Of a stretch of 52,833 bases of DNA, positions 18,809-26,668 are shown in pieces. Below the pieces are notes generated by a model. The model saw nothing but the letters and a program-made list of their open reading frames with translations, did not search any database and was not told the DNA's origin. Numbering within the stretch: the first letter of the stretch is position 1; every line of letters starts with the position of its first letter. Made by a program: the position numbers and the translations under genes. Source of the stretch: CAZLYK01 sp964563495 (GTDB lineage Bacteria > Acidobacteriota > Blastocatellia > RBC074); contig CAZLYK010000024.1 of assembly GCA_964563495.1 (NCBI GenBank), positions 1 to 52,833 on the forward strand, written 5' to 3'.

Positions 18809-20395
18809 ATGTTTCTGCGAATCCAATTACGATTTTGCGTTGTTGCCTTCTGGATTCTTGCACTGATCATTCCGTTGCCGGCACAGACGGTGCGAAGCAA
18901 GACCAAGACCGCGCCTCCACCAAAAGCCTCAGCACCGGCAGATCAAGCCGAAGAGATTATTCCGCGTTTGACCGGACCCAAAGGCTGGGTCTGGGTGACT
19001 CAAACGATCGACCTCATCCAACAGCTCGGCGGCGAGGAGAGCATCATGACGCTCGATGGCGAGCCGGTGCCGTCGATGCTGAGGAAGCGGATCACGCTCG
19101 GCCTGATCATCGACGACGATGGCCATATCGTCACCCGGCTGATCGATGTCACGCCCAGCAAGCCGCCGCTCAATATCGTGGTCAGGGCGCTCGGTTACAG
19201 ACCGACCACCGCGCAATTCCTGGGCATGGATACGGTCACCGGCCTGTGCGTGCTCAAAGCCAATGACGATGGCTTTCCCGCAGCCGATTTTCCTCCCGAG
19301 ACTTCACTTTTACCGCGGCTCAATATTCGTTTATACGGCTTTCATCCGAACCAGATGCAGAATCTGGGATCGGGCATGATTGCGGGAAGCCCGCGAGTAA
19401 ATTTTTACAGCGGCCAGATCGTCAAGGCGACTGAGGATTTCCGGTATAATTTCAAAAATCCGATCTATCAACTGGTCAGCCCGCAGATCACACCGGCGCA
19501 GGACTGCAGCTTGATTCTGGATAAGGATGATCAGGTCTTTGGCATGGCGATCTATGACACGGGGAGCCAGGGCAAGCACCTCGTCTATCCGATCTCACGA
19601 ATCCAGAGCATCGCCGAAGAGGTGATCAAATCGCACCAGAGCATTGCCCACGGCTGGCTCGGAGCGACCGGGATCGATGCGGCACCGACCATCCCGACAG
19701 CGCTGAGCAAACCGACCAACGAAGATCTTGGCGTCCGGGTGACGGCGGTGGCGCCCGACAGCCCGGCTGAATTGGCGGGCGTCAGACCCAAGGACATTCT
19801 CCTGAGCGTCAATGATCGCAAGGTTGAAACCTATGCCCAGCTCGCTTCCGTCATCAGACAGCTGCCCGCCGACAGTGATGTCACGCTCAGGGTGAAACGC
19901 GGTCGAGAATACAAATTCCTCAAAGCCAAGCTCGCGCCCGCGCCGTCGATCGAGCCTGAGCAGCAATTATTCGCCTTCGCGCGCCGGCTCGAATCGATGG
20001 AGGAGGAGCTCAAGGCCATGGCGCCGAACAACCCGAACCGCCAGAAGCTGGAATCGCGGGTCGGGATGATGAGGCTTTTCGTCGGCGCCGTGACGACTCC
20101 GGCTCCGCCCGAGATCAGGCTTCGCGTCTTCTACGGTTTCGAGGTTCAGCCGATCAGCGGCCAGCTCATGAACTATTTTGCGGTAACCAACGGGCTTTTG
20201 ATCTCCAGCGTGCTTGAGGGCAAGAAAGCTGCGCGCGCGGGCTTACAAGCCGGGGATGTCATCACCAGGGTCGGAGAGGCTCCGGTCAATAATCTCACGG
20301 CGTTGATCAATGCCCTCGACAAGAGCTCCAATGAGACGATCGAGCTCACCGTCTCGCGCCGTCGAGACCAGGTCAAGATCAGCTTCCAGCGCTGA
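18809..20395 (+). CDS. HtrA-like protein with two PDZ domains and degenerate protease domain
   Basis: A 528-residue exported protein (signal peptide about 1-26). Residues 90-280 resemble the trypsin-like domain of DegP: DDDGHIVTRLIDV (103-114) sits where the His motif belongs, DTVTGLCVLK (141-150) where the Asp motif belongs, and QDCSLILDKDDQVFG (231-245) where GNSGGP belongs, so the triad looks lost. PDZ1 (about 282-370) and PDZ2 (about 450-528, GLLISSVLEGKKAARAGLQ) are well formed. It probably binds unfolded or partner proteins in the envelope without cleaving them. The position after the sigma/anti-sigma pair suggests an envelope-stress role. Confidence 0.75.
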   Translation: MFLRIQLRFCVVAFWILALIIPLPAQTVRSKTKTAPPPKASAPADQAEEIIPRLTGPKGWVWVTQTIDLIQQLGGEESIMTLDGEPVPSMLRKRITLGLIIDDDGHIVTRLIDVTPSKPPLNIVVRALGYRPTTAQFLGMDTVTGLCVLKANDDGFPAADFPPETSLLPRLNIRLYGFHPNQMQNLGSGMIAGSPRVNFYSGQIVKATEDFRYNFKNPIYQLVSPQITPAQDCSLILDKDDQVFGMAIYDTGSQGKHLVYPISRIQSIAEEVIKSHQSIAHGWLGATGIDAAPTIPTALSKPTNEDLGVRVTAVAPDSPAELAGVRPKDILLSVNDRKVETYAQLASVIRQLPADSDVTLRVKRGREYKFLKAKLAPAPSIEPEQQLFAFARRLESMEEELKAMAPNNPNRQKLESRVGMMRLFVGAVTTPAPPEIRLRVFYGFEVQPISGQLMNYFAVTNGLLISSVLEGKKAARAGLQAGDVITRVGEAPVNNLTALINALDKSSNETIELTVSRRRDQVKISFQR

Positions 20396-20397
20396 AT

Positions 20398-20424
20398 TGA
20401 CAGAATCCTGTCTATTTTCTTCCC
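20398..20424. repeat. CAGGAT-family repeat fragment
   Basis: A short remnant (TTGACAGAATCCTGTCTATTTT) directly after the HtrA-like stop codon. Confidence 0.55.
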
Positions 20425-20494
20425 ATTCATAAACTGTTATCCTTGCCGCTGTCCCAAATTTGAGAATGGTTGCACGTGGGCGGAATCATTATCA

Positions 20495-20893
20495 ATGTCA
20501 GCTAAAATCACCGTCATTGTATACATCTTGATCTGCTTCGAGGTAGGCATCCTGCTTCTCATTCTGCCCTGGACGCAGTTTTGGGATGACAACGTTTTTC
20601 TATACTTTATCACCGGCAAACTGAACGCGCCGTGGTTCCCTACTTTGCTGACGAGCGGTTATGTCCGCGGAGCGGTGACCGGCTTGGGTCTCCTCAATAT
20701 CCTGGCCGGCCTGCGCGATGTTTTTAAATTTCGTGAAAGCGTGCAGGCCCTCAACTCGATTGGCGAGCCATCCAAAAACGAGGCCTGGAACGAAGAAGCG
20801 AAGAAGGCCAAAGAGAAAGCCGTTGAAACTGCCACACAGCCGGCCATTGCTCTACCTGATCAGCAACCGCCTGGCGTTCCGCCGCAACACTGA
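20495..20893 (+). CDS. small two-helix membrane protein
   Basis: A 132-residue protein with hydrophobic segments at about 5-25 (VIVYILICFEVGILLLILPW) and 50-72 (SGYVRGAVTGLGLLNILAGL), then a charged C-terminal tail rich in Lys/Glu/Ala/Pro. The stretch between the helices (WDDNVFLYFITGKLNAPWF) is aromatic. The family is unnamed to me. Its tail overlaps the probable start of thiE in another frame, implying coupled expression. Confidence 0.65.
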   Translation: MSAKITVIVYILICFEVGILLLILPWTQFWDDNVFLYFITGKLNAPWFPTLLTSGYVRGAVTGLGLLNILAGLRDVFKFRESVQALNSIGEPSKNEAWNEEAKKAKEKAVETATQPAIALPDQQPPGVPPQH

Positions 20894-21497
20894 GACGGAG
20901 AACGATCACGCTTGGCGAAGCCAGCTGGGTTTAATCGCCGACGCCGCCACCGCCGGATGCCGGCTCATCCAGATCCGCGAAAAAGATTTAAGCGCACGCC
21001 GGCTCTGCAATTTGACACGCGAGGCGATCGCTCTGGCCCGCCCGTTCGGGGCGAGGGTGCTGGTCAATGACCGGTTGGATGTAGCTTTGGCCTCTGACGC
21101 CGACGGGGTTCATCTGCGCGTCTCATCATTGCCGGTGGCGGAGGTCAGAGCGGCGGTCGATCGAATCGGGTTGGACGAATTTCTGATCGGCGTCTCGACT
21201 CATTCTGCGGCCGAGGCGCGCGCCGCGGAATCGGGTGGCGCGGACTTTATCGTATGCGGGCCGGTTTACGACACGCCGTCGAAAAGAGAGTTCGGCGAGC
21301 CGCTCGGGGTGGAGCGTTTCGGCGGCGTCTGCCGCTCGGTCGGCATTCCCGTCCTGGCGGTCGGGGGGATCAACCTCTCAAACTTTCGCGAACCTCTGCG
21401 AAACGGCGCGGCGGGCATCGCCGCCATCGGCCTCTTCTCCGATCAGCCGCGCCTGGTCGAAAATATCCGGACCATCCTCTCCGCCGATTCAAGATAA
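20823..21497 (+). CDS. thiE: thiamine-phosphate synthase
   Basis: Joins HMP-pyrophosphate to thiazole phosphate to give thiamine phosphate. TIM-barrel motifs are clear: LIQIREKDLSARRL, VLVNDRLDVALASDADGVHL, GADFIVCGPVYDTPSKREFG and IPVLAVGGINLSN. I chose the TTG at 20823, giving MKLPHSRPLLYLISNR, because the family normally starts a few residues before that first strand; no ATG is available nearby without 36 unrelated residues. The gene overlaps the upstream membrane-protein gene by about 70 bases. A TenI-type regulator is a less likely alternative. thiD lies 5 kb away. Confidence 0.85.
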   Translation: MKLPHSRPLLYLISNRLAFRRNTETENDHAWRSQLGLIADAATAGCRLIQIREKDLSARRLCNLTREAIALARPFGARVLVNDRLDVALASDADGVHLRVSSLPVAEVRAAVDRIGLDEFLIGVSTHSAAEARAAESGGADFIVCGPVYDTPSKREFGEPLGVERFGGVCRSVGIPVLAVGGINLSNFREPLRNGAAGIAAIGLFSDQPRLVENIRTILSADSR

Positions 21498-21557
21498 AGA
21501 TTGCAGTCGATCGGACTTATCAAGTATGCTTTCGCTCTATTTTGGCGAATTCATGCA

Positions 21558-21580
21558 TAGACGGGATAAACAGGATTATT
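21558..21580. repeat. CAGGAT-family repeat fragment
   Basis: ATAGACGGGATAAACAGGAT lies directly before the two-hairpin leader copy B. Confidence 0.6.
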
Positions 21581-21706
21581 GTCGACAAGCCGGCGGCTTG
21601 TCGGGCACTTTCAGAGGAGTCGTTCATCTCGCATGGCGACACCCTGAAACGATTGCCATTACCCCCCGGGCGCAGGCGCTCGGGATAATGGCAGAGGAGA
21701 AAGATT
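21581..21706 (+). promoter_or_regulatory. two-hairpin RNA leader element, copy B
   Basis: P1 is a perfect 9-bp hairpin, CGACAAGCC (21583-21591) with GGCTTGTCG (21595-21603). The conserved block GAGGAGTCGTTCAT to CCTGAAACGATTGCC matches copy A. P2 pairs TGCCATTACCCC with GGGATAATGGCA (about 21653-21693), with base changes on both sides relative to copy A. It ends at the AGAGGAGAAAG ribosome-binding site of the coiled-coil gene at 21707. Confidence 0.65.
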
Positions 21707-22321
21707 ATGAATGCTGCTGAAGAAAGCAATGTCATTCAGCTCCAGACCGGCGAGACACAGTCGCAATCGACTTCGTCCCCAGTGCAGACTCAGGATGCAG
21801 CAGCCGGCCTGGGAAATCTCGAAAAAATTCGCGAGATCCTCTTCGGCGCGCAGATGCGTGATTACGATCGCCGCTTCTCTCGTCTGGAAGAGCAACTGCT
21901 CAAGGAGGCGGCCGACGTGCGCGAAGAGACGCGGCACCGTTTCGACGCGCTCGAGAACTTTATCAAGCAGGAGCTCTCATCGCTCAGCGACCGTCTCAAG
22001 TCGGAAAATCAGCAGCGCTCGGAATCGGCCGAAGAGATCACGCGCGAGCTGCGAGATACCGCCAGGTCGATCGGCCAGAAGATCAACCAGATGGATGAGC
22101 AGACCGATCAAGCGCAGCGCGAGCTGCGCGAACAGATCCTCGCCCAGTCGAAAGATCTGGCCGACGAGATTCGCCGCAAATACGAAGAGATTACCTCAGC
22201 CCTCTCGCGCGAGTCGCGCGAACTGCGCACCGACAAGGCCGACCGGACGGCGCTCTCCAACCTCTTCACCGAACTCGCCATGCGGCTGAACAACGAGTTC
22301 AAACTCCCCGGCGATGAATAA
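21707..22321 (+). CDS. coiled-coil protein of the GTPase operon
   Basis: A 204-residue cytoplasmic protein. After a low-complexity Gln/Ser/Thr N-terminus (1-35) comes the segment LGNLEKIREILFGAQMRDYD RRFSRLEEQL, then about 130 residues of heptad-type helix rich in Glu/Arg/Gln with few Pro or Gly, i.e. a long coiled coil. No enzymatic motif. It is the first gene of a four-gene operon with the OmpA-like, GTPase and kinase genes, 10 bases before the OmpA-like start. It probably acts as a scaffold or adaptor. Translation is preceded by leader copy B. Confidence 0.75.
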   Translation: MNAAEESNVIQLQTGETQSQSTSSPVQTQDAAAGLGNLEKIREILFGAQMRDYDRRFSRLEEQLLKEAADVREETRHRFDALENFIKQELSSLSDRLKSENQQRSESAEEITRELRDTARSIGQKINQMDEQTDQAQRELREQILAQSKDLADEIRRKYEEITSALSRESRELRTDKADRTALSNLFTELAMRLNNEFKLPGDE

Positions 22322-22331
22322 GTGAGAGGCC

Positions 22332-24227
22332 ATGAGCGATTCTCCGTTGCGCATTGTAACCAGTCAGCCGGCAGACAATGGCGAGCCCGCCGGCTCTACT
22401 CCTGTTCAGGATGAGGCCGCTCGGGACGAGCCGAGGCGGGACGAGATGGGTGATCTGCGCCGCCTGCTGATCGGACCGGAGCAAACCCAGATCATTAACA
22501 TACTGGAGCGCTTGAACAACCCGCGCGTCCGCTCGCGTGAATTGAGCCGTTCCCTGCCCGAGGCGATCCGGTTGCGTGCGTCTCAGGATGAATCGCTCAA
22601 GGAGGCGCTCGCCCCGACGATCGTTTCCGCCTTTCATAATTCGATCAGGAAAGACCCTCGCCCGATCGCCGAAGCCATCTCTCCGCTCATGGGGCCGGCC
22701 ATCCGGCGTGCGATCTCAAACGCGCTCAGCAGCCTGGTTCAATCGCTCGACCAGACACTCAAGCACAGCTTCTCGTGGCAGGGTCTGAAATGGCGCCTCG
22801 AAGCTCTCCGGTCGGGTAAATCGTTTGCGGAGGTCGTCCTCTATCACACCCTCGTCTATCGAGTCGAACAGGTATTCCTGATTGACAAACATTCCGGGTT
22901 GCTGCTTCAGCACGTCGCCGCCGACCGGGTGGCGGCGCATGACGCCGATCTGGTCTCGGGTATGCTGACCGCGATTCAGGAAGCGATTCGGAGCTTCGCC
23001 CGTGATTCATTCGGGTCCGGACAGGATCAGCACGTCGATAAGCTCGACCTCGGCGATCTGGAGGTCTGGTTCGAGACCGGCCCGAGGGCCGTGCTGGCGG
23101 TCGTGCTGCGAGGCAACGCTCCGGAGACTCTGCGCGGCGATTTCTTCATCCCGGCGATCGAGGCGATACACCTCGAGATGCGGGAGCACCTGGAATCATT
23201 CGACGGCGACACCTCTCCTTTCGAGGTTGTCCGCCCGCATCTGGAGAGCTGTTTGCAATCCCGATACCAGGCGCAGGCGGCCGAGGAGAGATACAGAGTC
23301 CCTTTTTATATCTGGCTGTTTTGCGGTCTGGTCCTGCTGGCGTTGGCGTCGTGGGCGGCCTTCTCCTGGCGCGCCCAATATCGCTGGACGAAATACCTCA
23401 ACCGGATTGAAGCCGAACCAGGCCTGATCGTCACCGAATCGGGCAAGCTCAATGGTAAACGCTACGTCGCCGGTTTGCGCGACCCGCTCGCCGCCGATCC
23501 GGATGAGATCCTGCGCCGGGAAAGCCTGATCAATCCCAACTCGGTCATCAGCCGGTGGGAGCCATACCAGGCGCTCGAGCCCCGATTCATCCTGGCGCGC
23601 GCCCGGACGCTGCTTGAACCGCCGCCCGGAGTCGACCTCAAATTTGAAAACGGCATCCTCTCGGCGAGCGGAGCGGCTTCGCACGATTGGATCAGCGAGG
23701 CCCGCAAGTACGCGCGCGTTCTACCCGGCGTCCTGCGGTTCAACGACGACCAGCTGGCCGACGAGGATCTGAAGGAACCCGAAGCGCTGCGCCGTCAGAT
23801 TCAGCAGTGCGTGATCAGGTTCGTCGTTGGAACCACAGAGCTGGTCCCGGGACAAAGCCAGGCGCTGCGCGACCTGACTCTCGATCTTCAGAGACTGATC
23901 TCGATCGCGCCGTCCGCCGGCCGCACCGTCGAGATTCACCTTATCGGTCACACCGATACCGAGGGTGATGAGACAACGAACCTGCAGCTGAGTCGGGATC
24001 GAGCCTCGCGCATGCTCGCCCTGCTCACCGCCAGAGGCGTCGAGCAAAACTCGCTGACGTTCACCGGCGTCGGCTCGAGCGAACCGGTCCGGCCCGAAAC
24101 CAGCCAAATCGACAAACAGTTCAATCGCAGCGTTTCGTTCAAGGTCTCTCTGCTCGACCAAAAACCGCGTCCCCTACGCCCCTACCACCCCTCCCACCCC
24201 TCCCGGTCGGCGGAGGGACGCCGATGA
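22332..24227 (+). CDS. transmembrane protein with C-terminal OmpA peptidoglycan-binding domain
   Basis: A 631-residue protein with unusual order: about 320 cytoplasmic residues with no signal peptide, one transmembrane helix near 322-342 (FYIWLFCGLVLLALASWAAF), a BON-like periplasmic segment (about 425-470, LKFENGILSASGAASHDW), then the OmpA domain (about 500-620) with HLIGHTDTEGDE, LSRDRASRML and NRSVSF. The topology would link the cell wall to cytoplasmic partners. A GAGAGG site precedes the ATG. The stop overlaps the GTPase start (ATGA), implying coupled translation. Its N-terminal domain is not recognised. Confidence 0.82.
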   Translation: MSDSPLRIVTSQPADNGEPAGSTPVQDEAARDEPRRDEMGDLRRLLIGPEQTQIINILERLNNPRVRSRELSRSLPEAIRLRASQDESLKEALAPTIVSAFHNSIRKDPRPIAEAISPLMGPAIRRAISNALSSLVQSLDQTLKHSFSWQGLKWRLEALRSGKSFAEVVLYHTLVYRVEQVFLIDKHSGLLLQHVAADRVAAHDADLVSGMLTAIQEAIRSFARDSFGSGQDQHVDKLDLGDLEVWFETGPRAVLAVVLRGNAPETLRGDFFIPAIEAIHLEMREHLESFDGDTSPFEVVRPHLESCLQSRYQAQAAEERYRVPFYIWLFCGLVLLALASWAAFSWRAQYRWTKYLNRIEAEPGLIVTESGKLNGKRYVAGLRDPLAADPDEILRRESLINPNSVISRWEPYQALEPRFILARARTLLEPPPGVDLKFENGILSASGAASHDWISEARKYARVLPGVLRFNDDQLADEDLKEPEALRRQIQQCVIRFVVGTTELVPGQSQALRDLTLDLQRLISIAPSAGRTVEIHLIGHTDTEGDETTNLQLSRDRASRMLALLTARGVEQNSLTFTGVGSSEPVRPETSQIDKQFNRSVSFKVSLLDQKPRPLRPYHPSHPSRSAEGRR

Positions 24228-24724
24228 TAAAGAAAAAGATCTGCCTGCTCGGAGCCTTCGCCGTCGGCAAAAGCAGCCTCGTCGGACGCTTCGTCAAAAG
24301 CATCTACTCCGATAAATACCTGACGACGGTCGGCGTCAAGGTCGACAAAAAGACCATTTTGCTCCACGGGCAGGAGATCAATCTGATCGTCTGGGACCTG
24401 GCCGGCGAAGACGAGTTTCAAAAAGTCCAGATGTCTTACCTGCGGGGAGCTTCCGGCTACCTGCTGGTCGCCGACGGCACCCGGCTCAATACCCTCGAAA
24501 CTGCCCGCATGCTCAAACAACGCGTCGATCAATCCGCCGGCACCCTGCCCTTTGTCTTCCTGATCAACAAATCCGACATGGCCGAGAAATGGGAGTTCGA
24601 TGATCAGGCAATCGCGCAATGCGAGGATGAGGGATGGCGCGTCGTCAGAACCAGCGCGAAGTCGGGCGAAGGCGTTGAGGAGGCCTTCAACCACCTGGCC
24701 GAGATGATGGTCCAAAATAAATAG
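24224..24724 (+). CDS. Ras/Rab-like small GTPase
   Basis: A 166-residue single-domain GTPase of the prokaryotic Ras-superfamily (Rup/MglA-like) type. G1 is GAFAVGKSS (10-18), G3 is WDLAGEDEF (57-65), G4 is NKSD (115-118) and G5 is TSAKSG (143-148). The catalytic glutamine of Ras (Gln61) is Glu62 here, so intrinsic hydrolysis may differ. No lipidation motif. It overlaps the OmpA-like gene by 4 bases and precedes the histidine kinase gene by 9 bases, pointing to a membrane-linked switch feeding a phosphorelay. Confidence 0.9.
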   Translation: MIKKKICLLGAFAVGKSSLVGRFVKSIYSDKYLTTVGVKVDKKTILLHGQEINLIVWDLAGEDEFQKVQMSYLRGASGYLLVADGTRLNTLETARMLKQRVDQSAGTLPFVFLINKSDMAEKWEFDDQAIAQCEDEGWRVVRTSAKSGEGVEEAFNHLAEMMVQNK

Positions 24725-24733
24725 AGAGAAAAG

Positions 24734-25834
24734 ATGTTCGAGATGCCAGCCGCAGTCGATGCCTACTTCAAACAACTCTCGGATGAGCAGCGCATCCCGG
24801 CATATCTGCAGGTCGATCTGCAGGGCAATCTGACCGCCTGGGGCGGTAATATCGAAGCCTACGGCATGACCGGCTTGCGCGCGGGCGAGCCGGTCGGCGA
24901 TCAGGTCTTCTTCCTCGAAGGACTGCTCCCGCTGGACCATGAACTACTGGTCCTCTCCTGCATGCAGACGGACTCAGGCCGGCCGGCGGATCTTCATCTC
25001 TTCCACACTAACGAGAGCGATTTTGCCCTCTTCCTGGACGCCTCTGCTCAGGAGCTGCAGCAGAGGCTGATGCAGCAGAAGGGCAACGAGTTGAGCCTCA
25101 ACTACCAGCGTCTGGTCAAAGAGATTCAGCAGAAAGAGGTCCTCCTCCATTGCATCGTCCACGATCTGGCCGGACCGCTCATGGGCATCAAGGGCGGTTA
25201 TGAACTGCTGAGCAAAGAGAACATCTCTGAGGGAGGCCGGAAGTTTCTCGAACTCGGGCTTCGACAGGCCAACAAACAGGAGATGCTGATCCGTGAAATC
25301 CTGCAGGCATTCTCCGCTGAGGTCGACTCGCTCAACTCCGTTGAAGTCGACCCTGAAAAAGCGCCCGACGCTTTAAGCGCGGCTCAGGAGGTGATCGAAG
25401 CCCTCTCCCCCGCCTTCGCTCTCAATCAGGTCAAACTTCGACTCTCGCCGGATCTCGATCAGAATGCAGATTGGAAGATCGTCGGTGAAAAATCCAGACT
25501 CGAACGCGTGATTTCGAACCTGGTTGAAAATGCACTCCGACACAGCCCGGCCAATTCCAGCGTCACCATCAGTCTAAACGACGAGGACGATAATATTTTA
25601 GTCGCAATCGATGACCAGGGTCCCGGCGTTCCCGCGGATATCGCTCCAACCCTCTTTCAAAAATTCTCCCAGGGTAAAAAAGGCCGCGGCAAGATCGGCC
25701 TCGGCCTCTACTTCTGCCGGATCACGGTCGAACACTGGGGCGGCCAGATCGGTCACTCCCCAGGCAAAGACGGCGGCGCCCGATTCTGGTTCCGTCTCCC
25801 ACGCCCCACCGCGAAAAAAGATGTCACGGGCTAG
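24734..25834 (+). CDS. soluble sensor histidine kinase
   Basis: A 366-residue kinase with no transmembrane segment. The N-terminal about 105 residues look PAS-like (VDLQGNLTAWGGNIEAYG), followed by a coiled-coil linker (about 105-135). The H box is HDLAGPL with phospho-His143; the ATPase domain has the N box NLVENALRHSP, the G1 box DDQGPGVP and the G2 box GKIGLGLYFC. No response regulator gene is adjacent. As last gene of the operon it is the likely output of the GTPase/OmpA module. A strong terminator follows. Confidence 0.88.
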   Translation: MFEMPAAVDAYFKQLSDEQRIPAYLQVDLQGNLTAWGGNIEAYGMTGLRAGEPVGDQVFFLEGLLPLDHELLVLSCMQTDSGRPADLHLFHTNESDFALFLDASAQELQQRLMQQKGNELSLNYQRLVKEIQQKEVLLHCIVHDLAGPLMGIKGGYELLSKENISEGGRKFLELGLRQANKQEMLIREILQAFSAEVDSLNSVEVDPEKAPDALSAAQEVIEALSPAFALNQVKLRLSPDLDQNADWKIVGEKSRLERVISNLVENALRHSPANSSVTISLNDEDDNILVAIDDQGPGVPADIAPTLFQKFSQGKKGRGKIGLGLYFCRITVEHWGGQIGHSPGKDGGARFWFRLPRPTAKKDVTG

Positions 25835-25893
25835 AGGCTGGTGGCCGGGAAAGAAACCCAGCCAACCAGCCTCTAGCCCCAAATATCTTTTTT
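25828..25893 (+). terminator. rho-independent terminator after the kinase gene
   Basis: GGGCTAGAGGCTGGT (25828-25842) pairs with ACCAGCCTCTAGCCC (25865-25879), with a further inner GGG/CCC pairing, followed by CAAATATCTTTTTT. Strong hairpin plus T tract. Confidence 0.8.
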
Positions 25894-25922
25894 ATAACGG
25901 CATCGCGACGCGAACGCCCGTC

Positions 25923-25950
25923 TTTACATCCGCAGTACCTTGTATATAAT
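25923..25950 (+). promoter_or_regulatory. sigma-70-type promoter for the AP2-like gene
   Basis: TTTACA (25923-25928), a 16-base spacer and a perfect TATAAT (25945-25950). Transcription would start near 25957, leaving a leader of about 12 bases before the ATG at 25969. Confidence 0.6.
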
Positions 25951-25968
25951 TTCACGTGTAAATCACTT

Positions 25969-26400
25969 ATGAGTCAAACAAACAGATTAAAGAGTATCTC
26001 ACGCATTGATGGGCAAAAAGTTAAGGGTTGGTACGTACGGGTCAGGTATCAGGGCCAGGAGCATCGTAAACTGTTTTCTGATAACAAATACGGAAATAAG
26101 TTATCGGCTTTGGTCGAGGCCAAGAAATACCGTGACGAGCTTGAAGTGAGTCTTGGCAAGCCACGGACTGATCGGGTAGTCGTCTCGGTCCACAAGCGCA
26201 ACCGCTCGGGGATGATCGGGGTCAGGCGCCGCGAATTCCCGGCTTATGAGGCGTCGGTTTGCATAGCACCCGGAAAGACCAAGAAGGTGATCGTCCCGAT
26301 CAAGGATGGAGATGAGCAGGCAGCCTTTGCCAAGGCGTGTCTCGTGCGGCAGCAGATGCTTGAAAAATATTATCAACCCGAGAGCCAGGTAGACTTTTAA
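25969..26400 (+). CDS. small protein with two tandem AP2/ERF-like domains
   Basis: A basic 143-residue protein. The first half has the AP2-like pattern KGWYVRVRYQGQEHRKLFSD followed by GNKLSALVEAKKYRDEL: three beta strands then a helix. The second half repeats it as SGMIGVRRREFPAYEASVCI, KTKKVIVPIKDGDEQ and AAFAKACLVRQQM. AP2 domains bind DNA; in bacteria they are usually attached to homing nucleases or integrases, but no nuclease is present here. It has its own promoter and is bounded by a terminator and a palindrome, so it is monocistronic. A DNA-binding or nucleoid-associated role is inferred. Confidence 0.65.
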   Translation: MSQTNRLKSISRIDGQKVKGWYVRVRYQGQEHRKLFSDNKYGNKLSALVEAKKYRDELEVSLGKPRTDRVVVSVHKRNRSGMIGVRRREFPAYEASVCIAPGKTKKVIVPIKDGDEQAAFAKACLVRQQMLEKYYQPESQVDF

Positions 26401-26415
26401 CCCTCCTTCCTTTTA

Positions 26416-26526
26416 TTAATAATAAAAAATCGACAGGATCGACAGGATTTCTGCAGGATTGAACAAGCCATGACATGGCTTGTTCAATCCTGCAGAAATC
26501 CTGTCGATCCTGTCGATTTTTTTATT
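26416..26526. repeat. near-perfect CAGGAT-family palindrome
   Basis: The best-preserved copy: arms of about 50 bases (TAATAATAAAAAATCGACAG to GAACAAGCCATG and its complement) are almost exact inverse complements, centred at GCCATGACATGGC and ending in TTTTTTT on the plus strand and its equivalent on the minus strand. It would act as a strong bidirectional intrinsic terminator. In this copy TAGAC has become TCGAC on both arms, i.e. a compensated change. Confidence 0.92.
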
Positions 26527-26595
26527 AGGCCACGGAATTTTGCCTCTGACCCAAGATGATGCTATGATTCGGGGTGGAACCTACCAGATAAAGTA

Positions 26596-26636
26596 TCCCG
26601 GTTGATTGGTGGTGAGGGAACGAGCTACCCAACCGG
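26596..26636 (+). promoter_or_regulatory. possible structured leader upstream of thiD
   Basis: CCGGTTG and CAACCGG close a hairpin whose interior pairs GGTGGT with AGCTACC. It does not match the thiamine pyrophosphate riboswitch core that I would expect upstream of a thi gene. Weak call. Confidence 0.3.
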
Positions 26637-26668
26637 TGACAGACAAGTTGTCCTGCTTTCTTCTAATT

